Shown here: positions 1-7,834 of the stretch, piece after piece | Position numbering within the stretch: the stretch's first letter is position 1 | Layout: the number at the start of each line of letters is the position of its first letter | Source: JBEGQX01 sp041180805 | GTDB taxonomy: Bacteria > Planctomycetota > Planctomycetia > Gemmatales > Gemmataceae | Direction of reading: 5' to 3' | DNA: 21,833 nt | Assembly: GCA_041180805.1 (NCBI GenBank) | Contig: JBEGQX010000094.1 | Location: forward strand, 1-21,833 | Position numbers and translations under genes: made by a program | Notes under the pieces: model-generated | Seen by the model: the letters and a program-made list of their open reading frames with translations, nothing else | What the model was told of the DNA's origin: nothing | The model's database searches: none

Positions 1-10
1 CAAAACAAGC

Positions 11-38
11 TTGACACCGATACTATGCATTGTATAAC
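11..38 (+). promoter_or_regulatory. Sigma-70-like promoter of csrA
   Basis: A perfect -35 hexamer TTGACA (11-16) is followed after 16 bases by TATAAC (33-38), a five-of-six match to the -10 box. A second, perfect TATAAT lies at 45-50 but has no well-spaced -35 of its own. The csrA start is 64 bases further on. Assigned from sequence match only. Confidence 0.65.
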
Positions 39-83
39 ATGAATTATAATTCAGGTAATAAAAAGCACATTTTTATATTCATG

Positions 84-102
84 TAAGAAAGGCGGTTTCT
101 TA
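84..102 (+). promoter_or_regulatory. Hairpin presenting the csrA ribosome binding site
   Basis: The bases TAAGAAA (84-90) and TTTCTTA (96-102) are perfect inverted repeats, giving a 7-bp stem. Its 5-base loop GGCGG (91-95) is the only Shine-Dalgarno candidate, and the stem ends on the A of the ATG at 102. The stem is AU-rich and weak, so it could tune translation. CsrA is known in other bacteria to bind RBS loops, usually with a GGA core; this loop has GGCGG, so autoregulation here is only a suggestion. Confidence 0.45.
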
Positions 103-302
103 TGCTGGTTCTCACAAGAAAAACAGGCGAAGAATTTGTCATCAACGGAAACATCAGGGTGAAAATTGTCCATGTGAAGGGGCAAAAGGTTCGGGTGGGT
201 GTGGAGGCTCCTGAAAATATCAATGTCCTCAGAAGCGAGATTCAGAACATTCGCGATGCTTTTTCCTCACCGGTGCTCCACCAGATACCGTCGTGTTCTT
301 AG
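102..302 (+). CDS. csrA: Carbon storage regulator CsrA
   Basis: A 66-residue protein with the full CsrA signature: it opens MLVLTRKTGEEFVING, continues with a strand of the form IRVKIVHVKGQKVRVGVEAP, and ends with the conserved helix beginning NVLRSEI. CsrA is a dimeric RNA-binding protein that recognises GGA-containing hairpins at ribosome binding sites and controls translation of carbon-storage, motility and secretion genes. The length is normal and the C-terminal tail is short and variable, as in the family. The start is preceded by GGCGG inside a small hairpin, with a strong promoter upstream. The next gene begins 63 bases downstream on the same strand and has a GGGGA ribosome binding site that could itself be a CsrA target; that link is inference. 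Confidence 0.95.
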   Translation: MLVLTRKTGEEFVINGNIRVKIVHVKGQKVRVGVEAPENINVLRSEIQNIRDAFSSPVLHQIPSCS

Positions 303-318
303 TTGGCGGGTTTATGCC

Positions 319-369
319 ATGAAAGAAGAACTGATTTTGGATTCTTTTTTTAAGGGGATAATAAAGTGA
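319..369 (+). other. Possible 16-codon leader ORF
   Basis: An ATG at 319 opens a 16-codon frame whose TGA (367-369) overlaps the GTG start (366-368) of the next gene as GTGA, an arrangement typical of translational coupling. The peptide has no recognisable features, and there is no strong ribosome binding site before it. It may be chance; it is listed because the overlap with a weak GTG start is exact. Confidence 0.2.
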
Positions 370-1175
370 CAAAAAATCTTCTGGTTCATTTGAAAGATAT
401 TGAAAGATCTGTCGAAAATTCCAACCATCTTATGCTTACGCTTGATTTGGATGAACTTTGGAATGCTCATCCAAGGCATGATTTTTCACACCAGAAGATA
501 AAGTATAATATACGAAGGCTTGCCCATAACCCTTTTGTAACCACGGTAATCATTAGTGCCGGTTCTTCGGATAAACTTTATAAGGAATTTGGTCTCAAGG
601 AGCTTGTTTATGCCGGAAATTACGGTCTGGATATTCTTTATCATGGGCCGAAAGCCATGAAGCATGAGGTTTCCGGAAACCGAAGAATGATGCATGATTT
701 TTATCAGGAAATAAATAATCTTGTATCCAGCTTTCCTCAACTACAAATCGTCGATAATAAATATTCCGTTCAGATTTCCTTGAAGGAAGATGAAGGAGAT
801 TTTCCCGAATGCTTCATGCTTTCCGTCCGGAAAGTTCTCGGAAAATATCCAAATTTATACATGCATCATTCTTGTTCTGTTCTGGATTTCAAACCAATTG
901 GGTTTTTCCAAAGAGGATCAGTGCACACGCGCATCCAAAAACTTCTTGGTAAATCCAATGTTTTCGGTCTTTACATAGGGAACCACCGAATGAGTCATGC
1001 CAAGGCTGCTATCCATGGCGGGATAAAAGCTGTTTCCATTGGAAAAAATAAGCAGCTTTTTTCTGATTATCATCTGGATGACTTGGATGATCTGCAAATT
1101 TTCCTTACCTGGCTTAACGAAGTTGATTGCATTAAATACTTCGTTCCAGCTCAGGCTGATTTTCAGCTTAATTGA
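366..1175 (+). CDS. Trehalose-6-phosphate phosphatase-like HAD protein, degenerate
   Basis: A 269-residue protein resembling OtsB trehalose-6-phosphate phosphatase. Matching landmarks are the HAD motif I region LTLDLDEL (D27 and D29), GNYGLDI near residue 85 (OtsB proteins have GN[HY]G), a segment ending FKPIGFFQRGSV where OtsB has its substrate-cap motif, and YIGNHRMSHA at 203-212. The last matches the family's YIGDDxTDEDA, but the metal-binding aspartates are replaced (N206, H207). The nucleophile and acid aspartates remain, while the G-T after motif I is lost (DEL in place of DGTL). It may be a weak phosphatase or a binding or regulatory relative. The GTG start is supported by an AAGGGGA ribosome binding site 7 bases upstream. 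No trehalose synthase gene is present in the window. Confidence 0.6.
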   Translation: MTKNLLVHLKDIERSVENSNHLMLTLDLDELWNAHPRHDFSHQKIKYNIRRLAHNPFVTTVIISAGSSDKLYKEFGLKELVYAGNYGLDILYHGPKAMKHEVSGNRRMMHDFYQEINNLVSSFPQLQIVDNKYSVQISLKEDEGDFPECFMLSVRKVLGKYPNLYMHHSCSVLDFKPIGFFQRGSVHTRIQKLLGKSNVFGLYIGNHRMSHAKAAIHGGIKAVSIGKNKQLFSDYHLDDLDDLQIFLTWLNEVDCIKYFVPAQADFQLN

Positions 1176-1190
1176 TTAGTGCTCTAAATA

Positions 1191-1212
1191 ATTTGGCTTT
1201 TTGTAGCCAAAT
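1191..1212 (+). terminator. Hairpin after the phosphatase-like gene
   Basis: ATTTGGCT (1191-1198) and AGCCAAAT (1205-1212) form a perfect 8-bp stem with loop TTTTGT, located 16 bases after the stop. It has no run of T after the stem, so it is a weak intrinsic terminator at best. It could instead be a binding palindrome for the winged-helix regulator encoded just downstream. Confidence 0.35.
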
Positions 1213-1269
1213 AGGGGACAAACAGTTTTCATGGAACTTGGCAAAAGATTTATTAAAGGGAATTCGCTT

Positions 1270-1602
1270 ATGAAAGTTAAAGAGCTTGATTCCACAAAAA
1301 TGAAAAACAGCACAAGGCTTGGCGAGCAGCGTTCTCCAAGCTGGACGTTTCTTAGTAACCACGCGCATGTGCTCATACTTCTTGCCAAAGAACCGGAAAT
1401 ATTACTCAAAGATGTGGCCACCCTGGTTGGCATTACGGAAAGAGCCGTGCAGAAAATTGTTGCCGACCTGGAAGAGGGTGGCTTTCTTGAAAAAGAAAAA
1501 TTCGGCAGGTGCAACCGATACAGCGTCAATATGAAAAAACCGCTCAGGCATCCGTTGGAGTCACACAAACCGGTTGGTGACCTGATAAAAATTATCGTTT
1601 AG
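1270..1602 (+). CDS. Winged-helix transcriptional regulator (MarR-like)
   Basis: A 110-residue protein. It matches a common family of small winged-helix regulators that share the order WTFLxNHAHVLxxLA, a helix-turn-helix of the form LKDVATLVGITERAVQKIV, the wing DLEEGGFLEKEKFGRCNRYSV, and a tail PLRHPLE. The helix-turn-helix spans about residues 40-65. Another in-frame ATG lies at 1231, but the one at 1270 has AAAGGG nine bases upstream and gives the family's usual length. It stands 63 bases before the ABC exporter gene on the same strand, so it may control the exporter cluster. The inverted repeat at 1191-1212 is a candidate site. Its ligand is unknown. Confidence 0.75.
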   Translation: MKVKELDSTKMKNSTRLGEQRSPSWTFLSNHAHVLILLAKEPEILLKDVATLVGITERAVQKIVADLEEGGFLEKEKFGRCNRYSVNMKKPLRHPLESHKPVGDLIKIIV

Positions 1603-1665
1603 CTTGAAGTCTTTTTGTTTTATCCACCAAAAGCGTTGTATCCATCACAACGCCGGGAGGATTTC

Positions 1666-3321
1666 ATGGACAGCCATGGGAATGCAAGTTATCTGAGCCG
1701 CTTGAACTCCGTACTAATGCTTGAAAAAGGGGATATTTTCAAGGTCGCCTTGTTTGCATTTGCGGTTGCAGTTCTTTCCCTGGTCATTCCCATCGCGGTT
1801 GAAAATTTGGTGAACACCGTTGCTTTTGGAGTATTACTTTGGCCTTTGCTGGTGATAGAGGCCATTCTTTGCGCCTGCCTTGCGCTTGCGGCAGCTATCA
1901 AGGCCATGCAGGTTTATTTGGTGGAATGCATGCAAAGAAGGCTTTTTGCCTTTATGGTGCATAAATTGAGTGGTAATTTTTCCCGCCTGGCGATGGATCA
2001 TATGGATGGGCATGCAGGCTCCTCAATCGCATACAGATTTCTTGAAATTAGCACGCTTCAGAAATCCGTGGCTTCGCTGCTGTTGGATGCGATGGGAATC
2101 ATTATCACCTCGATTGTTGGCATGGTGGTTTTAGCTTTTTATCATCCATTTTTATTGGGATTTGATCTATTCCTGATTTGCGTATGCAGTGTGGTCTTTT
2201 TGATGCTTGGTTGGGGTGGCACAAAATCCAGTATTCACGAATCCCATGAAAAGTATGAAATGGCGGACTGGCTTGAAAGAATGCTGGCAAGCCAGAAAAC
2301 GATCAGGCTTCATTCGGACTCCAGTTTTGTCAGACAAAAATCCAACAGTCTTTTGGTTAATTATCTTTCTTCCAGAAAAAATCATTTTCAGGTTGTATGG
2401 AGACAGACATTATTTGCCCTTGGTTTGCAGGTAGTGGCGAATGCGGTGCTGCTTGGGTTGGGTGGATGGCTGGTAATCAACCGTCAATTGACTCTTGGGC
2501 AGCTTGTGGCTGGTGAACTAATCGTCACGCTTATAGTGGCTTCTCTGGCAAAGTTTGGTAAATATGCAGAGGTTTTTTATGATTTGGTCACATCTGCCGA
2601 AAAGCTTGGTTTGCTTGCTGATTTACCCGTTCAAAAACAGGGTGGTAGCAGCCTTCAGAAGACATCCACCGGCATGGATGTGCGCATTATTCAGCCTGTT
2701 ATTAGCCAGCAAATTTCCGGCTTGGACCTGCACTTTGTACCTTCTGAACGGGCACTGATGGTTGGCCCTAACACTTCAGAAGTATTTGAGATGATTTCAG
2801 GACTAAGGGTTCCAAGAAACCTGCACATCGAACTTGATGGGATTGATGTTCGTGGTATTTCGATGATGAATCTGGATGGTCAAATAGGGTTCATTTCAAA
2901 TCCTGAAATTTTGCCGGGTTCGGTGTACGAAAATATTTCTCTGGGAAGGCTTTTTGTCGGTGATGTTGAAGTTCGGGAAACGCTTCAAAGGGTGGGGCTT
3001 TTAAATAAAGTCATGTCTTTGCCTGATGGGTTGGACACGATCATTGGCAAAGAAAGAAAATCATGGAACGCTCAGGAGGAAGTGCTGATCACGATTGCCA
3101 GGGTTATCGCGGGAAAACCAAGGCTGCTTATCTTGGACAAGATTCTGGATGTTTTGGATCACACCACCAGAAAACGAATTCTCGGCGAATTGATGGATTC
3201 CAAATGGAATTGGACGCTGCTGGTTTCGAGTAATAACCCCGAAGTTGCCAGCCTTTTTGGACGCCAGCATGAGGTCTTGTTTTTGGAAAACAAAAAAGAA
3301 GAAACATTACACACCAAATAA
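1666..3321 (+). CDS. ABC exporter subunit with degenerate nucleotide-binding domain
   Basis: A 551-residue fused permease/NBD protein of the type I secretion or HlyB class, without an N-terminal C39 peptidase. Residues about 20-325 hold hydrophobic transmembrane segments. The NBD follows, but its motifs are eroded. At the Walker A position it reads GPNTSEVF (367-374), with valine 373 where the lysine belongs. The signature region is SWNAQEE (466-472) rather than LSGGQ. Walker B is LLILDKILD, with D491 kept but K492 in place of the catalytic glutamate. The H-loop position is N523. It is therefore unlikely to hydrolyse ATP by itself. ATG 1666 is preferred over the TTG or ATG further upstream because GGGAGG lies just before it. 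It is followed by adaptor and TolC-like genes, which supports an export role. Confidence 0.8.
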   Translation: MDSHGNASYLSRLNSVLMLEKGDIFKVALFAFAVAVLSLVIPIAVENLVNTVAFGVLLWPLLVIEAILCACLALAAAIKAMQVYLVECMQRRLFAFMVHKLSGNFSRLAMDHMDGHAGSSIAYRFLEISTLQKSVASLLLDAMGIIITSIVGMVVLAFYHPFLLGFDLFLICVCSVVFLMLGWGGTKSSIHESHEKYEMADWLERMLASQKTIRLHSDSSFVRQKSNSLLVNYLSSRKNHFQVVWRQTLFALGLQVVANAVLLGLGGWLVINRQLTLGQLVAGELIVTLIVASLAKFGKYAEVFYDLVTSAEKLGLLADLPVQKQGGSSLQKTSTGMDVRIIQPVISQQISGLDLHFVPSERALMVGPNTSEVFEMISGLRVPRNLHIELDGIDVRGISMMNLDGQIGFISNPEILPGSVYENISLGRLFVGDVEVRETLQRVGLLNKVMSLPDGLDTIIGKERKSWNAQEEVLITIARVIAGKPRLLILDKILDVLDHTTRKRILGELMDSKWNWTLLVSSNNPEVASLFGRQHEVLFLENKKEETLHTK

Positions 3322-3334
3322 AAGGTAAGAGATT

Positions 3335-4717
3335 ATGTCAAACACCTTGAACTTGACCGGACAAGATTTGGAAAATCAAATTACCAGTCTTACCAAAACA
3401 CCCAGGCTCGCAATGGTTTTGGGTTGGCTGATGACAATAGCCTTTTTAATTATGCCGGTGGCATTATTGTTCATTCCTTGGCAGCAAACCGTGAAGGGCC
3501 GTGGGCAAATCGTTGCATTTGCTCCAACCGAGAGAAAACAGGTAATTACGGCAAGAGTAACAGGACAGATAACCAAATGGCATGTAGTGGAGGGTTCAAA
3601 AGTAAAGGTTGGTGATGCCATTGCCGATATTGATGATAATGACGCCGGTTTGTCATCCCGCCTGGAACTTCAAAAGAATTTTCTTTTAAGTAGACGCAAA
3701 GCAGCGGAAGAGGAAGTTGCTGAACAAGGCCGCACGGTTGAAGCTCAAGAGAAGTCCATGAAAGCAGCCATACGGGCTGCCAAGGCAAACTATGAGGCAT
3801 CGATATTACAGGTGGATGTGGCCAAGCAGACGGGTAAAAACTCCGAGTTTGCTTACAGTTTTGAAAAACGGCGTTATGAGATGTTTGAAAAACTTTTCAA
3901 AGACAGGCAGTTTGGCGGGTTGGAGTCGGAATTGAATCGTGATGAGGCCAAAATGCGTTCCGACAGATCAGCAACCGAATTAAAAAGGGCAGAGGCAGAA
4001 ATTAAAAGGGCTGAAGCCACACTTATTACCACCGATTCCCTGGTCTTGCAGGCCGAAGCCACAGGTTTGTCGAGCATAGCCACCGCTAAAAGAGATTTTC
4101 GAAGAGCAGAACAAAACCTCTTCACGGTGGAAAGGGAACTGCAAGAATTGGACAACAGAATTGAAAGGTTCAAGGCCCGTTTTGTGAAAGCGCCTTGCAA
4201 CGGAACCATTCTTAAGGTTTCAGCTAATGTTGGTGAAGGCGGCATCTATGTAAAAGAGGGAGATGAACTTGCTGTCATAGTTCCAGAGGCCACAGATAGG
4301 GTTGTTGAGATCTTAATTGATGGCACCGATGCGCCGTTGGTTGCATCGCATTTAAGGGAAAATGGCCAAGGGCCTCATGTTCGATTGCAGTTTGAAGGCT
4401 GGCCGGCACTGCAATTGGCGGGTTGGCCATCTGTGGCAATTGGGACATTTGGCGGAAGGGTAAGGCAGATAGATCCCACGGACGATGGTTATGGTCGCTT
4501 TCGAATTATCGTGGAACCTGAGTCTATGTTTGAAGGGGATGAGTGGCCGGATAACACTTATCTTCGGCAGGGTAATCAGGCAGTGGGTTGGGTTTTTCTG
4601 AATAAAGTGAAGCTTGGGTATGAATTATGGCGGCAATTCAATGGCTTTCCGCCAGAACTCGCACCCAAGGCAGATGACAAGAAAGAAAAGGCCAAACCAC
4701 CAAAGGTAAAGACCTGA
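3335..4717 (+). CDS. HlyD-family membrane fusion protein
   Basis: A 460-residue periplasmic adaptor. One transmembrane helix lies at about residues 25-48, followed by a beta-barrel/lipoyl strand region (VKGRGQIVAFAPTERKQVI), then a long charged, alanine- and glutamate-rich coiled-coil stretch at about 110-280. The returning lipoyl half contains VKAPCNGTILKVSANVGEG. The C-terminal tail is lysine-rich. Adaptors of this family join an inner-membrane ABC exporter to an outer-membrane TolC channel. It starts 13 bases after the ABC gene with an AAGGTAAGAG ribosome binding site, and the TolC gene starts two bases after its stop, so the three are almost certainly one operon. The substrate is unknown; no RTX-type protein is seen in the window. 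Confidence 0.88.
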   Translation: MSNTLNLTGQDLENQITSLTKTPRLAMVLGWLMTIAFLIMPVALLFIPWQQTVKGRGQIVAFAPTERKQVITARVTGQITKWHVVEGSKVKVGDAIADIDDNDAGLSSRLELQKNFLLSRRKAAEEEVAEQGRTVEAQEKSMKAAIRAAKANYEASILQVDVAKQTGKNSEFAYSFEKRRYEMFEKLFKDRQFGGLESELNRDEAKMRSDRSATELKRAEAEIKRAEATLITTDSLVLQAEATGLSSIATAKRDFRRAEQNLFTVERELQELDNRIERFKARFVKAPCNGTILKVSANVGEGGIYVKEGDELAVIVPEATDRVVEILIDGTDAPLVASHLRENGQGPHVRLQFEGWPALQLAGWPSVAIGTFGGRVRQIDPTDDGYGRFRIIVEPESMFEGDEWPDNTYLRQGNQAVGWVFLNKVKLGYELWRQFNGFPPELAPKADDKKEKAKPPKVKT

Positions 4718-4719
4718 TC

Positions 4720-6429
4720 ATGAAAATGTTTATGGTTAGGAAAATCAGGTTTTTATTAATGCTGATGGCGCTTCCGGGATGTATGGCCCCTAAGCATAAT
4801 CCTGAATTAGTGGCAAACAGCACTTTTGAAAAGTTTCCATCCATTGTTGCAAGGCAAAAACTTCCAACCAAAGACATTGAGAAAGAAACAAGTAATTCTA
4901 AAAATGATCTCGATAAAGCTTCCGATATACAACTCGTGAAGATGGAAAGCCAACTGCCTTTACCGACCCTTGATGGTTCCATTTTGAAAAAAGATGGAAA
5001 CCCTATTACAGCTCCAAAAAATCTTCCAGACATCGAGGGGGCCCCTAGTAGCAAAGGTGGGCCATTATCCCTTCAGGAAGTTCTGGATGCCGTTGAGCAA
5101 AATTATCCCTTATTGAGGGCTATTGAACAGGAAAGAACACTTGCAGGTGGCCGTTTATTGAGTTCACTCGGTGCATTTGATTTGAATTTGACAGCATCTG
5201 GAACCAGTCAGGATCCTGCAACTTATAACAATTACCGATCCAATGTTGGTATGAACCAACTTCTACCATTTGGGGGCATAGGAACATTTGCGGGCTACCG
5301 AACAGGTTTTGGTGAGTTTCCAACTTATTACCTGGATCAGAAAACAGCGGATGGTGGGGAATTCAGGGCGGGTTTAAATATTCCATTGTTGCGTGATAAA
5401 AGCATAGATCGTGTAAGGGCAAGTCTTCAGCAGGCAAAAATTGACACTCAAATTGCCGAGCCATTAATTGAGAGACAAAGGTTGGATTTTCAAAGGGCTG
5501 CCGCCAGGACATACTGGAACTGGGTTGGTGCTGGCCAGCGTTTGAAAATATCAGAACGCTTGGTTAGGCTGGCAGTGGAGCGTGATGCCCAATTGAAAGC
5601 CAAGGTGGAGGCAGGCCCAACTGCGAATATTGAAAGGGTGGATAACCAGCAGAATATCGCATTTCGAAACGGGTTGCTTGTCCAGGCGCAGCGCGCCTTT
5701 CAGCAGGCAACCATAGATCTTTCATTATTTCTAAGAGATGCCACGGGAACCCCGACCCTCGCCGGTCTGGAAAGGCTTCCTTTGTTCCCGGGTGATATCA
5801 AGCAAATGGAATCTGATCGTTTCGATGCGTTTGTTCAAAAAGCACTTGATCAAAGGCCGGAACCCCAAAGGTTGCGGCTTCAAAGGGAAAGGGTCACGGT
5901 GGACCTGCGATTGGCGGAAAATCAAAATCTGGCCAGTGTGAACGCCACCATTGCGGGAGCACAGGATATTGGTTATGGCAAAAGTCCGCTTTCCGGTCCC
6001 AATGGTTTGGATCGATCGTCCCTGAATGCCGGTCTTGCTTTGCAATTGCCTCTTCAACAGCGCGAGGCAAAGGGAAAAATTGTTGTTGCGAAGGCACAAT
6101 TGGCACAATTGAACCAGCAGTTGAGACATACCGAAGACCTTGTGAGGGCCGAAGTGCAGGATTCCTACTCTGCGTTGGAGAGGGCCCATGAGTTTTACCA
6201 GCAGACCAAAAAGAGGGTTGAACTTGCCAAGGTTGTCGCAAGTGCTGAACGCGAGCAATTGCTGCTTGGTAGAAGTGATGTTCTTAGGGTAACCTTGAGG
6301 GAACAAGCAGCTTTCGAGGCGGAGATTCTGGAAATTAGCGCCCAACAGGATTTTTTCAGGGCACAGGCGGAGTTTCGCATTTCCTTGGGGTTGTCTGCCC
6401 TGGATGAAATTGTTTTGGAATCTAAATAA
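4720..6429 (+). CDS. TolC-family outer-membrane efflux lipoprotein
   Basis: A 569-residue outer-membrane channel protein. The N-terminus carries a lipoprotein signal ending in LPGC, with the acylated cysteine at residue 21. A roughly 100-residue polar linker follows, then the TolC/OEP region opening SLQEVLDAVEQNYPLLRAIEQE. The sequence has the family's two halves, each a strand section followed by long amphipathic helices (for example the segment around ARTYWNWVGAGQRLKISERLV and the C-terminal LVRAEVQDSYSALERAHEFYQ). It would form the trimeric outer-membrane duct for the preceding adaptor and ABC protein. The long proline- and lysine-rich linker after the lipobox is unusual for TolC. The gene ends three bases from the stop of the opposite-strand gene. 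Confidence 0.88.
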   Translation: MKMFMVRKIRFLLMLMALPGCMAPKHNPELVANSTFEKFPSIVARQKLPTKDIEKETSNSKNDLDKASDIQLVKMESQLPLPTLDGSILKKDGNPITAPKNLPDIEGAPSSKGGPLSLQEVLDAVEQNYPLLRAIEQERTLAGGRLLSSLGAFDLNLTASGTSQDPATYNNYRSNVGMNQLLPFGGIGTFAGYRTGFGEFPTYYLDQKTADGGEFRAGLNIPLLRDKSIDRVRASLQQAKIDTQIAEPLIERQRLDFQRAAARTYWNWVGAGQRLKISERLVRLAVERDAQLKAKVEAGPTANIERVDNQQNIAFRNGLLVQAQRAFQQATIDLSLFLRDATGTPTLAGLERLPLFPGDIKQMESDRFDAFVQKALDQRPEPQRLRLQRERVTVDLRLAENQNLASVNATIAGAQDIGYGKSPLSGPNGLDRSSLNAGLALQLPLQQREAKGKIVVAKAQLAQLNQQLRHTEDLVRAEVQDSYSALERAHEFYQQTKKRVELAKVVASAEREQLLLGRSDVLRVTLREQAAFEAEILEISAQQDFFRAQAEFRISLGLSALDEIVLESK

Positions 6430-6432
6430 GTC

Positions 6433-6816
6433 TCACATCAACTCTTCAAGTACCAGTTTTTCGTGGATGATGCGTTTGAGGTCTTCCAGGCCGGTAATGT
6501 TTTTGATGGTCTGGGAATCCACAAGAACCTGAATATCGTCACCTTGTTTACCAAAGAAAATCGCGGGCAGTTCATCCGCCCGGTTTGTTTCCTTGCGGAA
6601 ATCATCGCGGTGCAGAAATCGCATGGGGAACTTCAACTTATTGAGGAAGTCGCGCCAATCCTTGCGCATGGAGAACGCGCCGTGGGTTAGCGCGCACAAC
6701 TGGCACGGATAGGTGGAAGGGGAAAAGGTTTTGTGGGCCACATCTGCCATCAGGTTAAAGAACCCGCTGTCAGCATTGTAGACAAAGGTCAAAACCGGGT
6801 TATGAGAAGTGGGCAC
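6433..6816 (-). CDS. Conserved small protein with PCQLC motif, unknown function
   Basis: Not assigned to a named family. The conserved-looking core is VYNADSGFFNLMADVAHK, then SPSTYPCQLCALTHGAFSM, followed by a charged region and a hydrophilic tail ending KRIIHEKLVLEELM. I recall similar YNADSG...CxLC proteins in diverse bacteria, all uncharacterised. The CxxC suggests metal binding or a thiol function. The frame is open back to 6930, but that extension is low-complexity and leucine/phenylalanine-rich. The GTG at 6816-6814, with GGGGG about nine bases before it, gives a 127-residue protein beginning at the conserved part, so I prefer it. The gene converges on the TolC gene and is divergent from the BMC operon. 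No partner is evident. Confidence 0.55.
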   Translation of the reverse strand: MPTSHNPVLTFVYNADSGFFNLMADVAHKTFSPSTYPCQLCALTHGAFSMRKDWRDFLNKLKFPMRFLHRDDFRKETNRADELPAIFFGKQGDDIQVLVDSQTIKNITGLEDLKRIIHEKLVLEELM

Positions 6817-6987
6817 CGTAAAAATCCCCCAAAGCGCAAGGTCTGACAAGAGTGTAGCGAAGCAAAACAAAGTGGGAAAGATAAACCGGCGCGGAGAAAG
6901 AAAAAGGCTCAAAAGGCTTAGAAAGAGCAATGTTGGGAGCAGATTTTGACGAAAAATGGGAATAATGGCTTGACTGGAGAAAGGTAA

Positions 6988-7017
6988 TTGCCATAAATTG
7001 TCAATATCTGGTAGAAT
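6988..7017 (+). promoter_or_regulatory. Promoter of the microcompartment operon
   Basis: TTGCCA (6988-6993) and TAGAAT (7012-7017) each match the sigma-70 hexamers in five of six positions, with an 18-base spacer. An alternative, weaker pair is TTGACT (6970-6975) with CATAAA (6992-6997). The regulator gene starts 37 bases downstream. Sequence match only. Confidence 0.5.
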
Positions 7018-7026
7018 CTGATAGAT
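7007..7026 (+). promoter_or_regulatory. Tandem operator-like repeat for the DeoR-type regulator
   Basis: Two adjacent 10-mers, TCTGGTAGAA (7007-7016) and TCTGATAGAT (7017-7026), agree in eight of ten positions and overlap the predicted -10 box. One helical turn of separation would let two subunits bind the same DNA face. DeoR-family repressors often bind repeated sites over their own promoters, so autoregulation of the operon is a reasonable inference. Confidence 0.4.
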
Positions 7027-7054
7027 TTCTTCCAGTATCGATCAGGAGGCCTTG

Positions 7055-7834
7055 GTGCTTGTCGAGGAAAGACGGCAAAGAGTTCTAGATCTGGTTAGCA
7101 CCAGAGGGTTCGCCAGCTTGGCGGACTTGGCGGAGCATATTCAGGTCTCGGAGTCCACGGTCCGAAGGGATTTGGAATACTGGCACCAGCAGGGCAACCT
7201 CCGCAGGACTCATGGCGGGGCGATCTTTGTTGGGGATGGGTCTGCTTTTCCGGCCTTGGAAGAGCGCACCGATTTCCAGCGTGAAGAGAAGATTTCCATT
7301 GCCCGGGCTGCCGCTGATCGAATTCGGGATGGGGAAACGGTTCTGCTGGATGGCGGCACCACCACCTTGGAAGTGGCCAAGCTGATTCTTGGCAGGTCCC
7401 TCCAGGTGGTTACCAACAGCCTGCCCATTGCGGCGCTGCTGGCGGGAAGCCGGGAGACAGACCTGGTGTTGCTGGGGGGTTACATCTACCCCAAGACCGG
7501 CGTGGCTTTGGGGCCATTCACCATCCGCATGATGCAGGACCTTCATGTGCATCAGACGCTTTTAAGCGTCAGCGGGATTACTGAGAAGGGGTTGTTTAAC
7601 AGCAACCTGCTTCTGGTGGAGACAGAAAGACAGATGATGCGCTGCGCCGATGAGGTGATTGTGCTGGCGGATCACACCAAGCTGGGAAAACCCGCTCTGG
7701 CATTTTTGTGCGAATGGTCGGAAGTGGATTTGCTGGTGGTAGATCGAAATATCAAGGATCCCCACAAGGCCATGCTGGCGCAGACCGGGGCGCGCATGCT
7801 GATGGCTGGTGAGGGAGAGGAGTTTGTGGGATGA
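7055..7834 (+). CDS. DeoR-family transcriptional regulator of the BMC operon
   Basis: A 259-residue DeoR-type repressor. The N-terminal helix-turn-helix spans about residues 5-57 and includes ESTVRRDLEYW followed by GNLRRTHGGA, the family signature. The C-terminal half is the DeoRC effector domain with DGGTTTLEVAKLI, a VSGITEKGLFN region and VIVLADHTKLGK. Such regulators usually sense phosphorylated sugars, here perhaps fuculose- or rhamnulose-1-phosphate. GTG 7055 is chosen because AGGAGG (7044-7049) is well spaced from it; the TTG at 7052 is too close. Its stop overlaps the PduL start as ATGA, showing that it heads the BMC operon. The known PV-type BMC loci also carry a DeoR-family gene. 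Confidence 0.88.
   Translation: MLVEERRQRVLDLVSTRGFASLADLAEHIQVSESTVRRDLEYWHQQGNLRRTHGGAIFVGDGSAFPALEERTDFQREEKISIARAAADRIRDGETVLLDGGTTTLEVAKLILGRSLQVVTNSLPIAALLAGSRETDLVLLGGYIYPKTGVALGPFTIRMMQDLHVHQTLLSVSGITEKGLFNSNLLLVETERQMMRCADEVIVLADHTKLGKPALAFLCEWSEVDLLVVDRNIKDPHKAMLAQTGARMLMAGEGEEFVG

Noticed and set aside
6817..6930. N-terminal extension of the minus-strand PCQLC protein as transmembrane segment
   Set aside because: It is a leucine/phenylalanine-rich run without ribosome binding site; the GTG at 6816 with GGGGG upstream starts at the conserved part.
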